Source of the DNA: Thermoplasmata archaeon
Lineage (GTDB): Archaea; Thermoplasmatota; Thermoplasmata; Lutacidiplasmatales; UBA184
Assembly (NCBI GenBank): GCA_030038895.1
Contig: JASHQX010000157.1
Span: 1-32,402 of the forward strand
Reading direction: 5' to 3'
Length of the DNA stretch: 32,402 nucleotides
Below, in pieces: positions 22,431-29,498 of this stretch; positions within the stretch are counted from its first letter, which is position 1; every line of letters begins with the position of its first letter. The translations under genes were made by a program, and so were the position numbers. The notes under the pieces were generated by a model, which did no database searches, was not told the DNA's origin, and saw only the letters and a program-made list of their open reading frames with translations.

Positions 22431-23918
22431 ATGACCGGGGCGGTCGCCTCCGCGCACCCCCTGAGTACCCGCGTCGGACAGTCGATCTTGGCCGAGGGCG
22501 GGAATGCCTACGACGCGACCGTAGCGGTGAGCGCCGCCCTGACGGTCGTCCAGCCGCACATGAACGGACTCGGATCCGATTTCTTCGCCGTGGTCGACGA
22601 CGACGGGGTACGGTCGATCAACGGCAGTGGGTGGGCCGCCGCCGACGCGACCGTCGAGGTCTTCCGTAGCAAGGGGCTGGGCTCGATCCCGGCCTTCGGC
22701 CCCCTTTCGTCGTTCATGGTGCCGGGCCTTGTGGGGGTTTGGTCCCTCCTCGCCCGACGAACGACGCGTCCGTTTCGGGATCTGATTGCCCCGGCCGTGC
22801 GCTTGGCTCGGGTGGGTTTCCCGGCGACTCCCTCCATCGCACGTGCCGTGGCGGAGACTCTCGCCCATTCGGACGACGACTGGAAGGCGATCTACGCCGG
22901 CCTCCGCCCCGGGGTGACCTTACGCCAGCCCGCGCTCGCGCGAACCTTGGAGGCGATCGGGTCGGACGAGGGGGAATCGTTCTACCATGGAGCGATCGCA
23001 CGGCAGATCGAGCGCGATATGCGCGCCAAGGGGGGCCTCCTCCGGGCCGCGGATCTCGAAGGGTACCAGGCTGAGTGGACGAGTCCCCTCCGCGTCCGAT
23101 ACCGCGGGTACGATGTCTATGCTCCCCCGCCGAACAGCCAGGGCGCGACCGCTCTGATCTGGCTCAACCTCCTCAACCGGGACGAGCTCTCCGGCGTCCC
23201 CGAGCCGGCGTACGTGGCGACGCTCCTCCGCTCCATGGAGGTCGCGTACCGCTACCGGTCCCGGTACATCGCGGATCCCCGGGTCGTTGAGTTCCCAAAG
23301 GAGCTGCTCGCGGAATCGTACCGGTACGAAGAGAATGACCGATGGGTCCCGCCGAAGGTTCCCGGAGGTGGGGACACGACCGCGTTCTCGGTCTTCGATG
23401 GGAAAATCGGCGTGAGCGCGATCCAGAGCAATTACAGGGAGTTCGGTTCGGGTCAGACGGTTCACTCCACCGGGATCAACCTCAACGACCGTGGGTCGTA
23501 CTTCACGCTCGATCCGAGCCACCACAATGCGGTCGGTCCGGGACGGCGGACGTTCCATACGCTGATGGCGCTGGTAGTCCTCGGACCTGGCCGACGCCTT
23601 CTGCTGGGTTCCATGGGAGGGGACGTCCAGCCCCAGGTGAACGTCCAGGTCCTCACCCGTCTATTGGACCGGGGCGAGTCGATCTCGAGCGCGATCTCGG
23701 CTCCTCGGTTCGCCTGGCCGGCGACGATCTATGGCGGGGCTGACCTCATCGCGGAGGAAGGTCTCGAGATCTCGGGTGCGCGACTCGAGACGGTCGACCG
23801 TTCGCTCTTTGGCCACGCTCACGCCATCGATTGCCGCGAGCGGATCGAGGTGGGGATCGATCCACGGGGAGATGGACTCGTGCCGACCCCCCTTGATGGG
23901 GATTTCCGTCCCGGCTGA
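22431..23918 (+). CDS. ggt: Gamma-glutamyltransferase family Ntn hydrolase
   Basis: A 495-residue protein with the GGT plan: the N-terminal VASAHPLSTRVGQSILAEGGNAYDA and MNGLGSDFFAVV; a middle with GGLLRAADLEGY and APPPNSQGATALIWLNLL; and the autocleavage site with the catalytic Thr in GGGDTTAFSVFDG (Thr ~316). Then SNYREFGSGQTV, NDRGSYFTLDP, LGSMGGDVQPQ and a C-terminal end follow. Maturation gives large and small chains. Family members transfer or hydrolyse gamma-glutamyl groups of glutathione-like substrates; related ones act on other acyl amides. No signal peptide is seen, so it is likely cytoplasmic. Archaea rarely use glutathione, so the substrate is uncertain. The T-loop of the upstream tRNA (TTCAAAT) sits 30 bp before the start. 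Confidence 0.92.
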   Translation: MTGAVASAHPLSTRVGQSILAEGGNAYDATVAVSAALTVVQPHMNGLGSDFFAVVDDDGVRSINGSGWAAADATVEVFRSKGLGSIPAFGPLSSFMVPGLVGVWSLLARRTTRPFRDLIAPAVRLARVGFPATPSIARAVAETLAHSDDDWKAIYAGLRPGVTLRQPALARTLEAIGSDEGESFYHGAIARQIERDMRAKGGLLRAADLEGYQAEWTSPLRVRYRGYDVYAPPPNSQGATALIWLNLLNRDELSGVPEPAYVATLLRSMEVAYRYRSRYIADPRVVEFPKELLAESYRYEENDRWVPPKVPGGGDTTAFSVFDGKIGVSAIQSNYREFGSGQTVHSTGINLNDRGSYFTLDPSHHNAVGPGRRTFHTLMALVVLGPGRRLLLGSMGGDVQPQVNVQVLTRLLDRGESISSAISAPRFAWPATIYGGADLIAEEGLEISGARLETVDRSLFGHAHAIDCRERIEVGIDPRGDGLVPTPLDGDFRPG

Positions 23919-23951
23919 GGGTCGCTGGACCCACAGTTGAGGGTTGAGGGT

Positions 23952-24362
23952 TCAGGGCTTCCAGGACCGAGGCGGGGGCGACGACTGCCAGCAGGTCAGG
24001 ATCGGCCCGCCCGGGATCTGGACGGTGAAGAAGGCGCCGAGACCCGGGGCATCGACCCGGGGAAGGATGATCGTACCACCGGCGCCTCGGGCGCGCTCGA
24101 GGGTCGAACCGAGGTCCGCGACCCGCACTCGGCTGATCCGCTCGGGAGGTTGACGCGTCGGGACGCGATGCAGACGCCCTTCGTTCCCTTCCATCGTCTG
24201 GAAGGCCACGCCGTCCTCCGTGCCCGCCGGCTGCGTCGCGAAGTTCCACCCAAAGACGGTCTCGAGGAACTTCCGGGTCGAGACCGGATCGTCGCTCGAG
24301 AGCTCGAGGAGCGTCGGGGTGCCTTTCCGCGGCGGCTCGGCCGGAGCCTCCTCTTCCGTCAT
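23952..24362 (-). CDS. VOC family protein (glyoxalase/bleomycin-resistance-like)
   Basis: A 136-residue protein with the VOC fold: TLLELSSDDPVSTRKFLETVFGWNF, then VAFQTMEGNEG, VRVADLGSTLERARGAGGTIILP and the terminal GAFFTVQIPGGPILTCWQ. It matches the group often described as glyoxalase-like with the FYxxVFGW segment. The usual metal ligands are not all visible, so a catalytic role is unsure. Convergent with the GGT gene across 33 bp. Upstream is a 200-bp gap to the hydrolase gene that holds no further ORF I can support. Confidence 0.85.
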   Translation of the reverse strand: MTEEEAPAEPPRKGTPTLLELSSDDPVSTRKFLETVFGWNFATQPAGTEDGVAFQTMEGNEGRLHRVPTRQPPERISRVRVADLGSTLERARGAGGTIILPRVDAPGLGAFFTVQIPGGPILTCWQSSPPPRSWKP

Positions 24363-24533
24363 CTCCCCCTCTCTCGAGGCGTCGCGCCCATCCCCGGTCG
24401 GGTAGATGACCCTGCTGGGAACAGCTCCCGAACCAATCCTGCGTTCGGGAAGGGCGGTTTCCGCTAACGAACGCGGTCGCGGGGAGTCGGCCCGCCTTCA
24501 CCCCGAACGGGTTCGTGGCCGGTCGACGCGACG

Positions 24534-24541
24534 CTTTTGGG
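24534..24541 (+). promoter_or_regulatory. TATA-like box for the alpha/beta hydrolase gene
   Basis: The motif cttttggg is centred 27 bp before ATG 24564, supporting that start over the track's 24537. Confidence 0.35.
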
Positions 24542-24563
24542 TCGGAGGTGCTACCGGCAATTG

Positions 24564-25436
24564 ATGGCGCGGGTGCGGACGATTACCGTTCCGGGACGTC
24601 GATCTTTCGAATACGTAGCCCAGGGAAGGGGGCCGGCGACCCTGCTCGTCCACCCCGGCGGCCCCGGGCTCACCTACCATTACCTTCGGGGCCTGCTGAA
24701 GCTCGCGAGCGCGAACCTGCGGGTGATCTTGTTCAATCCCCGTGGGGTCGGTCACAGCTGGGCTCCCAAGAACCGGAGCGAGTACACGATCGGAAACCTG
24801 GCCGAGGATGTCGAGGCGATCCGGCGCGCGTTCGGGATCCGGGAGTTGCACCTCCTCGGATACTCCGCCGGTGGTTTCGTCGCGCTGGAGTACGCCCACC
24901 GCTACGAGAATCGACTCACGTCGCTCCTCCTCTGCGCCACCGCCGGGAGTGCGGAGGAGATCCGAGCCGCGAACCGGCTGATGCTCGCCTCCGTCTCGCC
25001 GCGCCTCCGGGACCGACTGCGCGAGCTCACCCGGTCGAAGGCGTTCGGCTCCCCGGAGTACCAGCGACTGGTCGAGCGGATCGCCCAGCCGTTCCAGACC
25101 CGGTTCCTGACCACCACGCCTCCGGACTGGAAGGCGACGCGGCTCAGCTCGACCGTCTACCACTCGATGATGACCCGGACCGGTGCCGAGTTCGTGGTCG
25201 ACGGGACGATCGCCTCGTGGGACGGGAGGAAGTACTACTCCCGGATCGAGACGCCGAGCGTGGTCGTCGTCGGGAAGTACGACTACTTCCTCGAAGCGTC
25301 GATGGAGATGGCGGAGCGGATCGAACCGGCGCACCTGCGCGTCCTCGCCCACTCTAGCCACATGGAAGTTCTCGAGCAGCCACGGGAGTTCCTCGGTACG
25401 CTCCGGGAGTTCGTGGAGGACGTTACTGGCGGGTGA
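24564..25436 (+). CDS. Alpha/beta hydrolase, proline iminopeptidase-like
   Basis: A 290-residue protein from ATG 24564 (MARVRTITVPGRRSFEY). Oxyanion-hole motif HPGGPG is the HGGPG-type motif of proline iminopeptidases. The nucleophile serine lies in LLGYSAGGFVALEYA (GxSxGG). The acid is probably the Asp of VGKYDYFLEAS and the catalytic His is in AHSSHMEVLEQP. A cap region of ~90 residues lies between. The enzyme probably cleaves a peptide or small amide; peptidase S33 members include proline iminopeptidases and epoxide or ester hydrolases, so specificity is a guess. No signal peptide. The next gene starts 65 bp later on the same strand. Confidence 0.88.
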   Translation: MARVRTITVPGRRSFEYVAQGRGPATLLVHPGGPGLTYHYLRGLLKLASANLRVILFNPRGVGHSWAPKNRSEYTIGNLAEDVEAIRRAFGIRELHLLGYSAGGFVALEYAHRYENRLTSLLLCATAGSAEEIRAANRLMLASVSPRLRDRLRELTRSKAFGSPEYQRLVERIAQPFQTRFLTTTPPDWKATRLSSTVYHSMMTRTGAEFVVDGTIASWDGRKYYSRIETPSVVVVGKYDYFLEASMEMAERIEPAHLRVLAHSSHMEVLEQPREFLGTLREFVEDVTGG

Positions 25437-25501
25437 GCCCCTCACCGGTCGACCCGGCAAACGTAAGAACCCATGGGCCCCCTAGTGGGCCCGAGGCGCC
25501 G

Positions 25502-26212
25502 ATGGCCGACGATCCTACCGCCACGCTGCGGCTCCGGATGACCCCGGAAGCGCGCGACGCTTTGCGCGAGGCGCTCGCGGGTCGGCCGGCCGGCTCGGGG
25601 GTACGAGTCTGGGTCGAGCGGGGGATGCGCCCCCACGCCCAGATGATGATCGACCGGTCCTCGCATCGCGACGTGCCCCTGACCCTCGAGGGTGTCCCGC
25701 TTCTCCTGGACGAGACCAGCCTCCACTTCCTGCGCGACGCAGAGATCCGGTACCACCGGGACCACCATCCGCCCGGGTTCGAGATCGTCGGGCCGTTCCT
25801 GCCCTCCGTACTTCCGGTGGCCGCGCCGGCCCAGCCTCCCGCTCCGTCGGCTCCTTTGGCTCCTTCGGCCGGTCCGACCGGCTCCACCGGTCCTAAGGAC
25901 TCCGAACACGCCGCAATCGAGGCGAAGATCCAGGAAGCGCTCAAGAACATCTACGATCCCGAGATCCCGATGAACGTCATCGATCTCGGTCTCATCTACG
26001 GAATGGACTGGAACGACCGGGGTGAGCTCTCGATCCGGATGACCCTCACGAGCCCGGGGTGTCCCGCGGTCGAGGCGTTCGCGGAGGAGGTCACGCGCAC
26101 GGCGCGAGAGGCCTCCGGGCTCCCGAACGTCAAGGTCGAGATCGTCTGGGAGCCACCGTGGGGACCCGACCGGATGAGCGAGTTCGCCCGCCGTCAGTTC
26201 GGCTACGCGTAG
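25502..26212 (+). CDS. A-type (HesB/IscA-like) domain fused to DUF59 (MIP18/SufT-like) protein
   Basis: A 236-residue two-domain protein; ATG 25502 gives MADDPTATLRLRMTPEARDAL and replaces the track start. Residues ~8-85 resemble an A-type Fe-S scaffold (ARDALREALAGRPAGSGVRVWVERG, VPLTLEGVPLLLDETSLHFL) but have no cysteine, so they cannot bind a cluster in the IscA manner. A Pro/Ala linker of ~35 residues follows. Residues ~140-236 are DUF59 (IEAKIQEALKNIYDPEIPMNVIDLGLIYGMDW, MTLTSPGCPAVEAFAEEV) with the single conserved Cys. DUF59 proteins take part in maturing Fe-S proteins. The exact target is unknown. Confidence 0.82.
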   Translation: MADDPTATLRLRMTPEARDALREALAGRPAGSGVRVWVERGMRPHAQMMIDRSSHRDVPLTLEGVPLLLDETSLHFLRDAEIRYHRDHHPPGFEIVGPFLPSVLPVAAPAQPPAPSAPLAPSAGPTGSTGPKDSEHAAIEAKIQEALKNIYDPEIPMNVIDLGLIYGMDWNDRGELSIRMTLTSPGCPAVEAFAEEVTRTAREASGLPNVKVEIVWEPPWGPDRMSEFARRQFGYA

Positions 26213-26247
26213 GTCCGCCTCCCGCGTTCAATCGGGGCGCCCGGCAA

Positions 26248-26280
26248 CGCCCTCCGGCGCCGGAAGTCCCCCGGAGGGCG
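26248..26280. repeat. 10-bp perfect inverted repeat in the gap after the DUF59 fusion gene
   Basis: cgccctccgg (26248-26257) and ccggagggcg (26271-26280) are perfect complements around a 13-nt loop, 36 bp after the stop of the A-type/DUF59 gene. The stem would be very stable in RNA. No T tract follows on the plus strand, so an ordinary archaeal terminator is not indicated. The rest of this 169-bp gap shows only a weak TATA-like gaatagta at 26343-26350 before the next gene. Confidence 0.55.
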
Positions 26281-26381
26281 CAGCTTACCGCCCGTACCCG
26301 GTCGTCTTCGGCGCGCATACACAGCTTCTTCCGCTGGAGCAGGAATAGTACTGTTCTCGAGCGTCGCCCGAGGGGGAGGGG

Positions 26382-27068
26382 ATGGACCGTTCTACGGCGT
26401 CGGCCCGGCGTACCGAGACGAAGGAGATCGTGCGCCACGGCTGGAACCGGGTCTCCACCACCTACCGACCGGAGGGAAGCGAGACCGACGTCTTCGGGCA
26501 TTCTTTCGCCGACCACGAGACGTGGTTGCGTCCCTTTTTCCGCCTCTTGGAACGCGGCAGCGAGGTGCTGGACCTCGGTTGCGGCTGCGGGGTCCCGGAT
26601 TCCCGACTGCTCTCGGAGAGATTCCGGGTGACCGGCGTCGACATCTCGGACGTCCAGATCGAGCGCGCGCGCCACCTCGTCCCGAACGCGAGGTTCCTTC
26701 GGGCCGACATGACCAGCGTGCGGTTCGCACCCGATGCGTTCGCCGGGATCGTCTGCCTCTACTCGCTCATCCACGTCCCGCTCGACGAACAGCAGCCCCT
26801 GGTCGGGCGGATGCATCGCTGGCTGCGCCCAGGAGGTCTCATCCTCGTGACGACTGGGGTGGAGCGGTATTCTGGTATCGAGGCGAACTGGCTGGGATCC
26901 AACGCCAAGATGTACTGGAGCCATGCCGACGCGGCCACGTACGCCCGGTGGCTCAACGACGCCGGATTCGTGATCGTCCGCCGGACCACCGTCGCCGAGG
27001 GAGAGAGCGGCCATGCGCTCTTCCTGGCCCGCAAGCGACGGGACTCCGAGCGAGTCCCCCGCATCTGA
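26382..27068 (+). CDS. Class I SAM-dependent methyltransferase
   Basis: A 228-residue protein. It begins ETKEIVRHGWNRVSTTYRPEG, then motif I VLDLGCGCGVPDSRLL, motif II VTGVDISDVQIERARHLVP, FLRADMTSVRFAPDAFAGIVCLYSLIHVP, LRPGGLILVTTG and a C-terminal strand VIVRRTTVAEGESGHALFLA. This matches stand-alone small-molecule methyltransferases; the substrate is not identifiable. Cys in LGCGCG occurs where most have GxGxG with small residues. A gggggaggggATG context offers a Shine-Dalgarno-like stretch right before the start. It differs clearly from the UbiE-like methyltransferase at 20710. Confidence 0.88.
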   Translation: MDRSTASARRTETKEIVRHGWNRVSTTYRPEGSETDVFGHSFADHETWLRPFFRLLERGSEVLDLGCGCGVPDSRLLSERFRVTGVDISDVQIERARHLVPNARFLRADMTSVRFAPDAFAGIVCLYSLIHVPLDEQQPLVGRMHRWLRPGGLILVTTGVERYSGIEANWLGSNAKMYWSHADAATYARWLNDAGFVIVRRTTVAEGESGHALFLARKRRDSERVPRI

Positions 27069-27100
27069 CTGCCGACCCGGTGAGAGCGCCCCCTTCGCCT

Positions 27101-27531
27101 AGCAGGGACGCGGCCGTTTCGCCATCTCCCCGGAACGGACATGCTCGGGGTCATCCGTACGATCCGGCACGTCGTCCTTCCCGGTCCGCATCTTCCGCAT
27201 CCCGGACGGCTACCTCGCGTGGGCGGACGGACTCGGGACGGTGGAGGGTCGCACGCTCTCCGAGACCCGGCGGGCCGCCCGCCGGCTCGTCGAGGCGGTG
27301 GTCGCGGGAGCGTTCCCGGACCGGCCGGCCGCCGACCCCACCGGCACGTGGGAGGTCCTCGAGTTCCGTCTCGACGTCCGCCTTCGGCTCGACGACGCCC
27401 GCCGGCACCCCGCCCGCTCACCCTCCCGGCTGGAGGGGGCTCCCCCGGTGGGCCGGACGAGCCCGCGGCGTTCCGGGAACGGGGCAGGGTCCCAGCGGTT
27501 CAAGGACGCATCAGGAGCTTCGGCACCTTGA
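27101..27531 (+). pseudogene. Small ORF, possible frameshifted or decayed gene
   Basis: One frame, open from 27103 to 27531, reads FPVRIFRIPDGYLAWADGLG, TLSETRRAARRLVEAVVAGAFPD and TWEVLEFRLDVRLRLDDARR, which looks like real folded protein. It has no ATG or GTG before an internal GTG at 27241, well after the recognisable IPDGYLAW part. An ATG at 27141 in another frame (MLGVIRTIRHVV) runs into the same region and could be joined by one frameshift near 27180. The Pro/Arg-rich C-terminus overlaps the convergent zinc-ribbon gene by 32 bp and is unlikely to be coding. I recognise no family. The boundaries are approximate. Confidence 0.3.
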
Positions 27532-27643
27532 GCTTCCAGTCCCAGTAGTGCGGATCCGGATATCCGCACCACCGGACCCGGATCTCGCGGTCCTCGTAGT
27601 GGCTCACCGGCTTCCCGCACTTGGGGCAACGATCCATAGGCAC
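27500..27643 (-). CDS. Small zinc-ribbon-like protein
   Basis: A 47-residue protein from GTG 27643 (VPMDRCPKCGKPVSHYEDREIR). ATG 27637 is two residues later. A ggagggg stretch about 6-8 nt before the GTG favours it; the track's longer start at 27775 is not supported. Cys pair CPKC and a single WCGY Cys give at most three cysteines plus His (PDPHYW), so a full Cys4 ribbon is absent; His may be the fourth ligand. The C-terminus is WDWKLKVPKLLMRP. I recognise no family. A TATA-like gtatttctg lies ~56 bp upstream. It follows the antiporter gene on the same strand. Confidence 0.65.
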   Translation of the reverse strand: MPMDRCPKCGKPVSHYEDREIRVRWCGYPDPHYWDWKLKVPKLLMRP

Positions 27644-27782
27644 TCGAATCCCCTCCGTTCCGGTGAGGTCCCTCCCGAGTGCCTGCTCGACAGAAATACA
27701 CGATGGTCCCGAAGGGGAAGGTCGCGAGGCGCGTCGGATGACGGGACCGCAAGTTCGCCCGGGCTCCGCGGGCACCCGGGAT

Positions 27783-29036
27783 TCACGGGGGGCTCGCGGG
27801 ACCGGGGTCGGAGGGAAGGCGGTCGGCGGTCGGGGGGGAAGACTCGGGGGACCGAATCGATCCTATCCTCCGGCGGAACCACCCCGCGCCGACGATCGTG
27901 GTGAGGAGCGACATCAGGAGGATCTCACCGAGCATCGCCGACGTGAGGAGGCCGGTCGTGAAGCCGATCGAGCCGACGATCAAGCCGATCTCCCCCCGGG
28001 GGATCATTCCGATCGCCACGGTGCGCGGCGCCGGGCCCGGCCCGAGGCGACCCCGCGCGAACGGGTAAACCGCGACAAACTTCCCGGCGGCCGCGATCGC
28101 CGCGAGGGCGAGCGCGAAACCGATGACGCGGGCGTCGAGGAAGAGATGGACGTCGAACTGGGCCCCGGTCACGACGAAGAAGAGCGAGCCGAACAGGAGG
28201 AGCAGGACGTCGGTGAGCTCCCGGGTCCGGCTGGCGACCAGGCTCTCCGCGATCGCGAGACCGGCGATGAACGCCCCGATCACGGCCGAAAACCCCAGTG
28301 AAACCACGAGGACGACCAGGATGAACAGGAAGAGGAACGGCAGGTTCTTGGCCTCGGCGAGACGGGGGACCCGGAGGAGCCGCGGGAGGATCAGCACCGC
28401 CGCGAGGAGCAGGACGACCCAGGCGACGACGAGCTCGACGATCCCGCCGGTGACCGCGAGCACGTCGAACTGACCCCCGATGACGGTCAAGGCGGAGGAG
28501 AGGAGGATGAGCGCGACCACGTCGTCGAGTGCGGCCGTGTTCACGAGGAACTGGCCCGCCGGGCTCCCTCCGAGGCCCCCGGTACGGACGAGCGACGCGA
28601 CCACCGCCGAGCTCGTCGCCGCGGCCGCGACTCCGAGGAGGAGGGCAGCATCGAGCGGATAGAACCGGGAGAAGATCGCGAACGCGAGCGCGAACGGTAG
28701 GAGATCGCCGGCGACCGCCGCTCCGACCGCCCACCCCCCGGCCCGACGGAGCCCGGTGAACCCGCCGCCGAGGCCCGCGGCGAACAGGAGTAGGATGACG
28801 GAGAAATCGGCGAAGATGAGGACGTAGCTGTTGACGACAAAGATCGGAACTCCCACGAGCGCGTTCAGCACCCCGCCGAGGGCCGAGACGCTCAGAAGGA
28901 GCCCGAGCAGCAGATCCGTGACGATCGTCGGGAGGCCCGCGCGCTGCGCGAGCGGGTGGAGGAGTTCGGCTACGGCGAGGAAGATGAACACCTCGAGGAG
29001 CGCGTAGTACGCGACCGTCGGGACGAGGTTCGTCAT
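27783..29036 (-). CDS. CPA2-type cation:proton antiporter
   Basis: A 417-residue polytopic membrane protein with about twelve hydrophobic segments. It matches the Na+/H+ or K+ exchanger family (Kef/NapA-like): LHPLAQRAGLPTIVTDLLLG, FADFSVILLLFAAGL, LLGVAAAATSSAVVASLV, FLVNTAALDDVVALILLSSAL (the conserved Asp-Asp of the ion site), VIGAFIAGLAIAES, and PRGEIGLIVGSIGF. It moves a cation against protons across the membrane; the ion is not identifiable from the sequence. No C-terminal TrkA-N domain is present, and the last ~30 residues are a short Pro/Ser tail. ATG 29036 lies 25 bp after a TATA-like box, a leaderless arrangement. Confidence 0.93.
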   Translation of the reverse strand: MTNLVPTVAYYALLEVFIFLAVAELLHPLAQRAGLPTIVTDLLLGLLLSVSALGGVLNALVGVPIFVVNSYVLIFADFSVILLLFAAGLGGGFTGLRRAGGWAVGAAVAGDLLPFALAFAIFSRFYPLDAALLLGVAAAATSSAVVASLVRTGGLGGSPAGQFLVNTAALDDVVALILLSSALTVIGGQFDVLAVTGGIVELVVAWVVLLLAAVLILPRLLRVPRLAEAKNLPFLFLFILVVLVVSLGFSAVIGAFIAGLAIAESLVASRTRELTDVLLLLFGSLFFVVTGAQFDVHLFLDARVIGFALALAAIAAAGKFVAVYPFARGRLGPGPAPRTVAIGMIPRGEIGLIVGSIGFTTGLLTSAMLGEILLMSLLTTIVGAGWFRRRIGSIRSPESSPPTADRLPSDPGPASPP

Positions 29037-29057
29037 TCCGCCCGCGATAGGGGCCGC

Positions 29058-29065
29058 GTTATAGA
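29058..29065 (-). promoter_or_regulatory. TATA-like box for the antiporter gene
   Basis: The minus strand reads tctataac, centred ~25 bp before ATG 29036. It is one of the cleanest TATA-like boxes in the window. Confidence 0.55.
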
Positions 29066-29135
29066 ATCGATGGCTACCGAGGGCCTACCGCCCCTGCTCC
29101 GCACCGTGACCCCTTCGACATTTGGGAACAGCCCG

Positions 29136-29200
29136 ATTTGCCGTACACTGATAGAGGAACCGCCTAGCGACTCCGGCACAACTTCCTCTTGCCGGCAAAT
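29136..29200. repeat. Separated 8-bp inverted repeat between the antiporter and rpo6
   Basis: atttgccg (29136-29143) and cggcaaat (29193-29200) are perfect complements 49 bp apart. The right arm abuts the rpo6 TATA-like box. The 183-bp divergent gap contains no ORF that I can support. It could be a bipartite operator or chance. Confidence 0.3.
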
Positions 29201-29201
29201 G

Positions 29202-29209
29202 GTAAATAG
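29202..29209 (+). promoter_or_regulatory. TATA-like box for rpo6
   Basis: gtaaatag is centred ~15-20 bp before the two GTG codons (29220, 29226) and ~27 bp before TTG 29232. The spacing suggests that the real start is the later TTG or the second GTG. Confidence 0.4.
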
Positions 29210-29219
29210 GCCGCCTTGA

Positions 29220-29492
29220 GTGGCCGTGGCCTTGACGGCTGCGGAATCCCTCGCGGCCTTGGGAAACGAGAGCGTGTCCGGTCATTCGACACCTCAGCCC
29301 CAAGGCGCAGAGCAGTACACCCGGTTCGAACGCGCGCGTATCCTCGGAGCGCGCGCGCTCCAAATCTCGCTCGGCGCCCCGATCCTGATCGACCTGCCGG
29401 CCTCGCTGGTCGATCCGGTCGAGATCGCGGAGCGCGAGTTCGCGGCCGCACGGATCCCGATCACCGTTCGGCGCGGTCCGCCCGCATCGTAG
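29220..29492 (+). CDS. rpo6: DNA-directed RNA polymerase subunit Rpo6 (RpoK)
   Basis: Up to 90 residues. The core [28 protein letters not shown] followed by [21 protein letters not shown] is diagnostic of archaeal RpoK, the homologue of eukaryotic Rpb6 and bacterial omega. It helps assemble and stabilise the RNA polymerase clamp. The ~30 residues before [11 protein letters not shown] are variable and polar; starts at 29220, 29226 and 29232 all fall within them, and the promoter spacing favours one of the later ones. It stands alone between the antiporter and mtnP genes. Confidence 0.95.
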   Translation: MAVALTAAESLAALGNESVSGHSTPQPQGAEQYTRFERARILGARALQISLGAPILIDLPASLVDPVEIAEREFAAARIPITVRRGPPAS

Positions 29493-29498
29493 CCCGGC

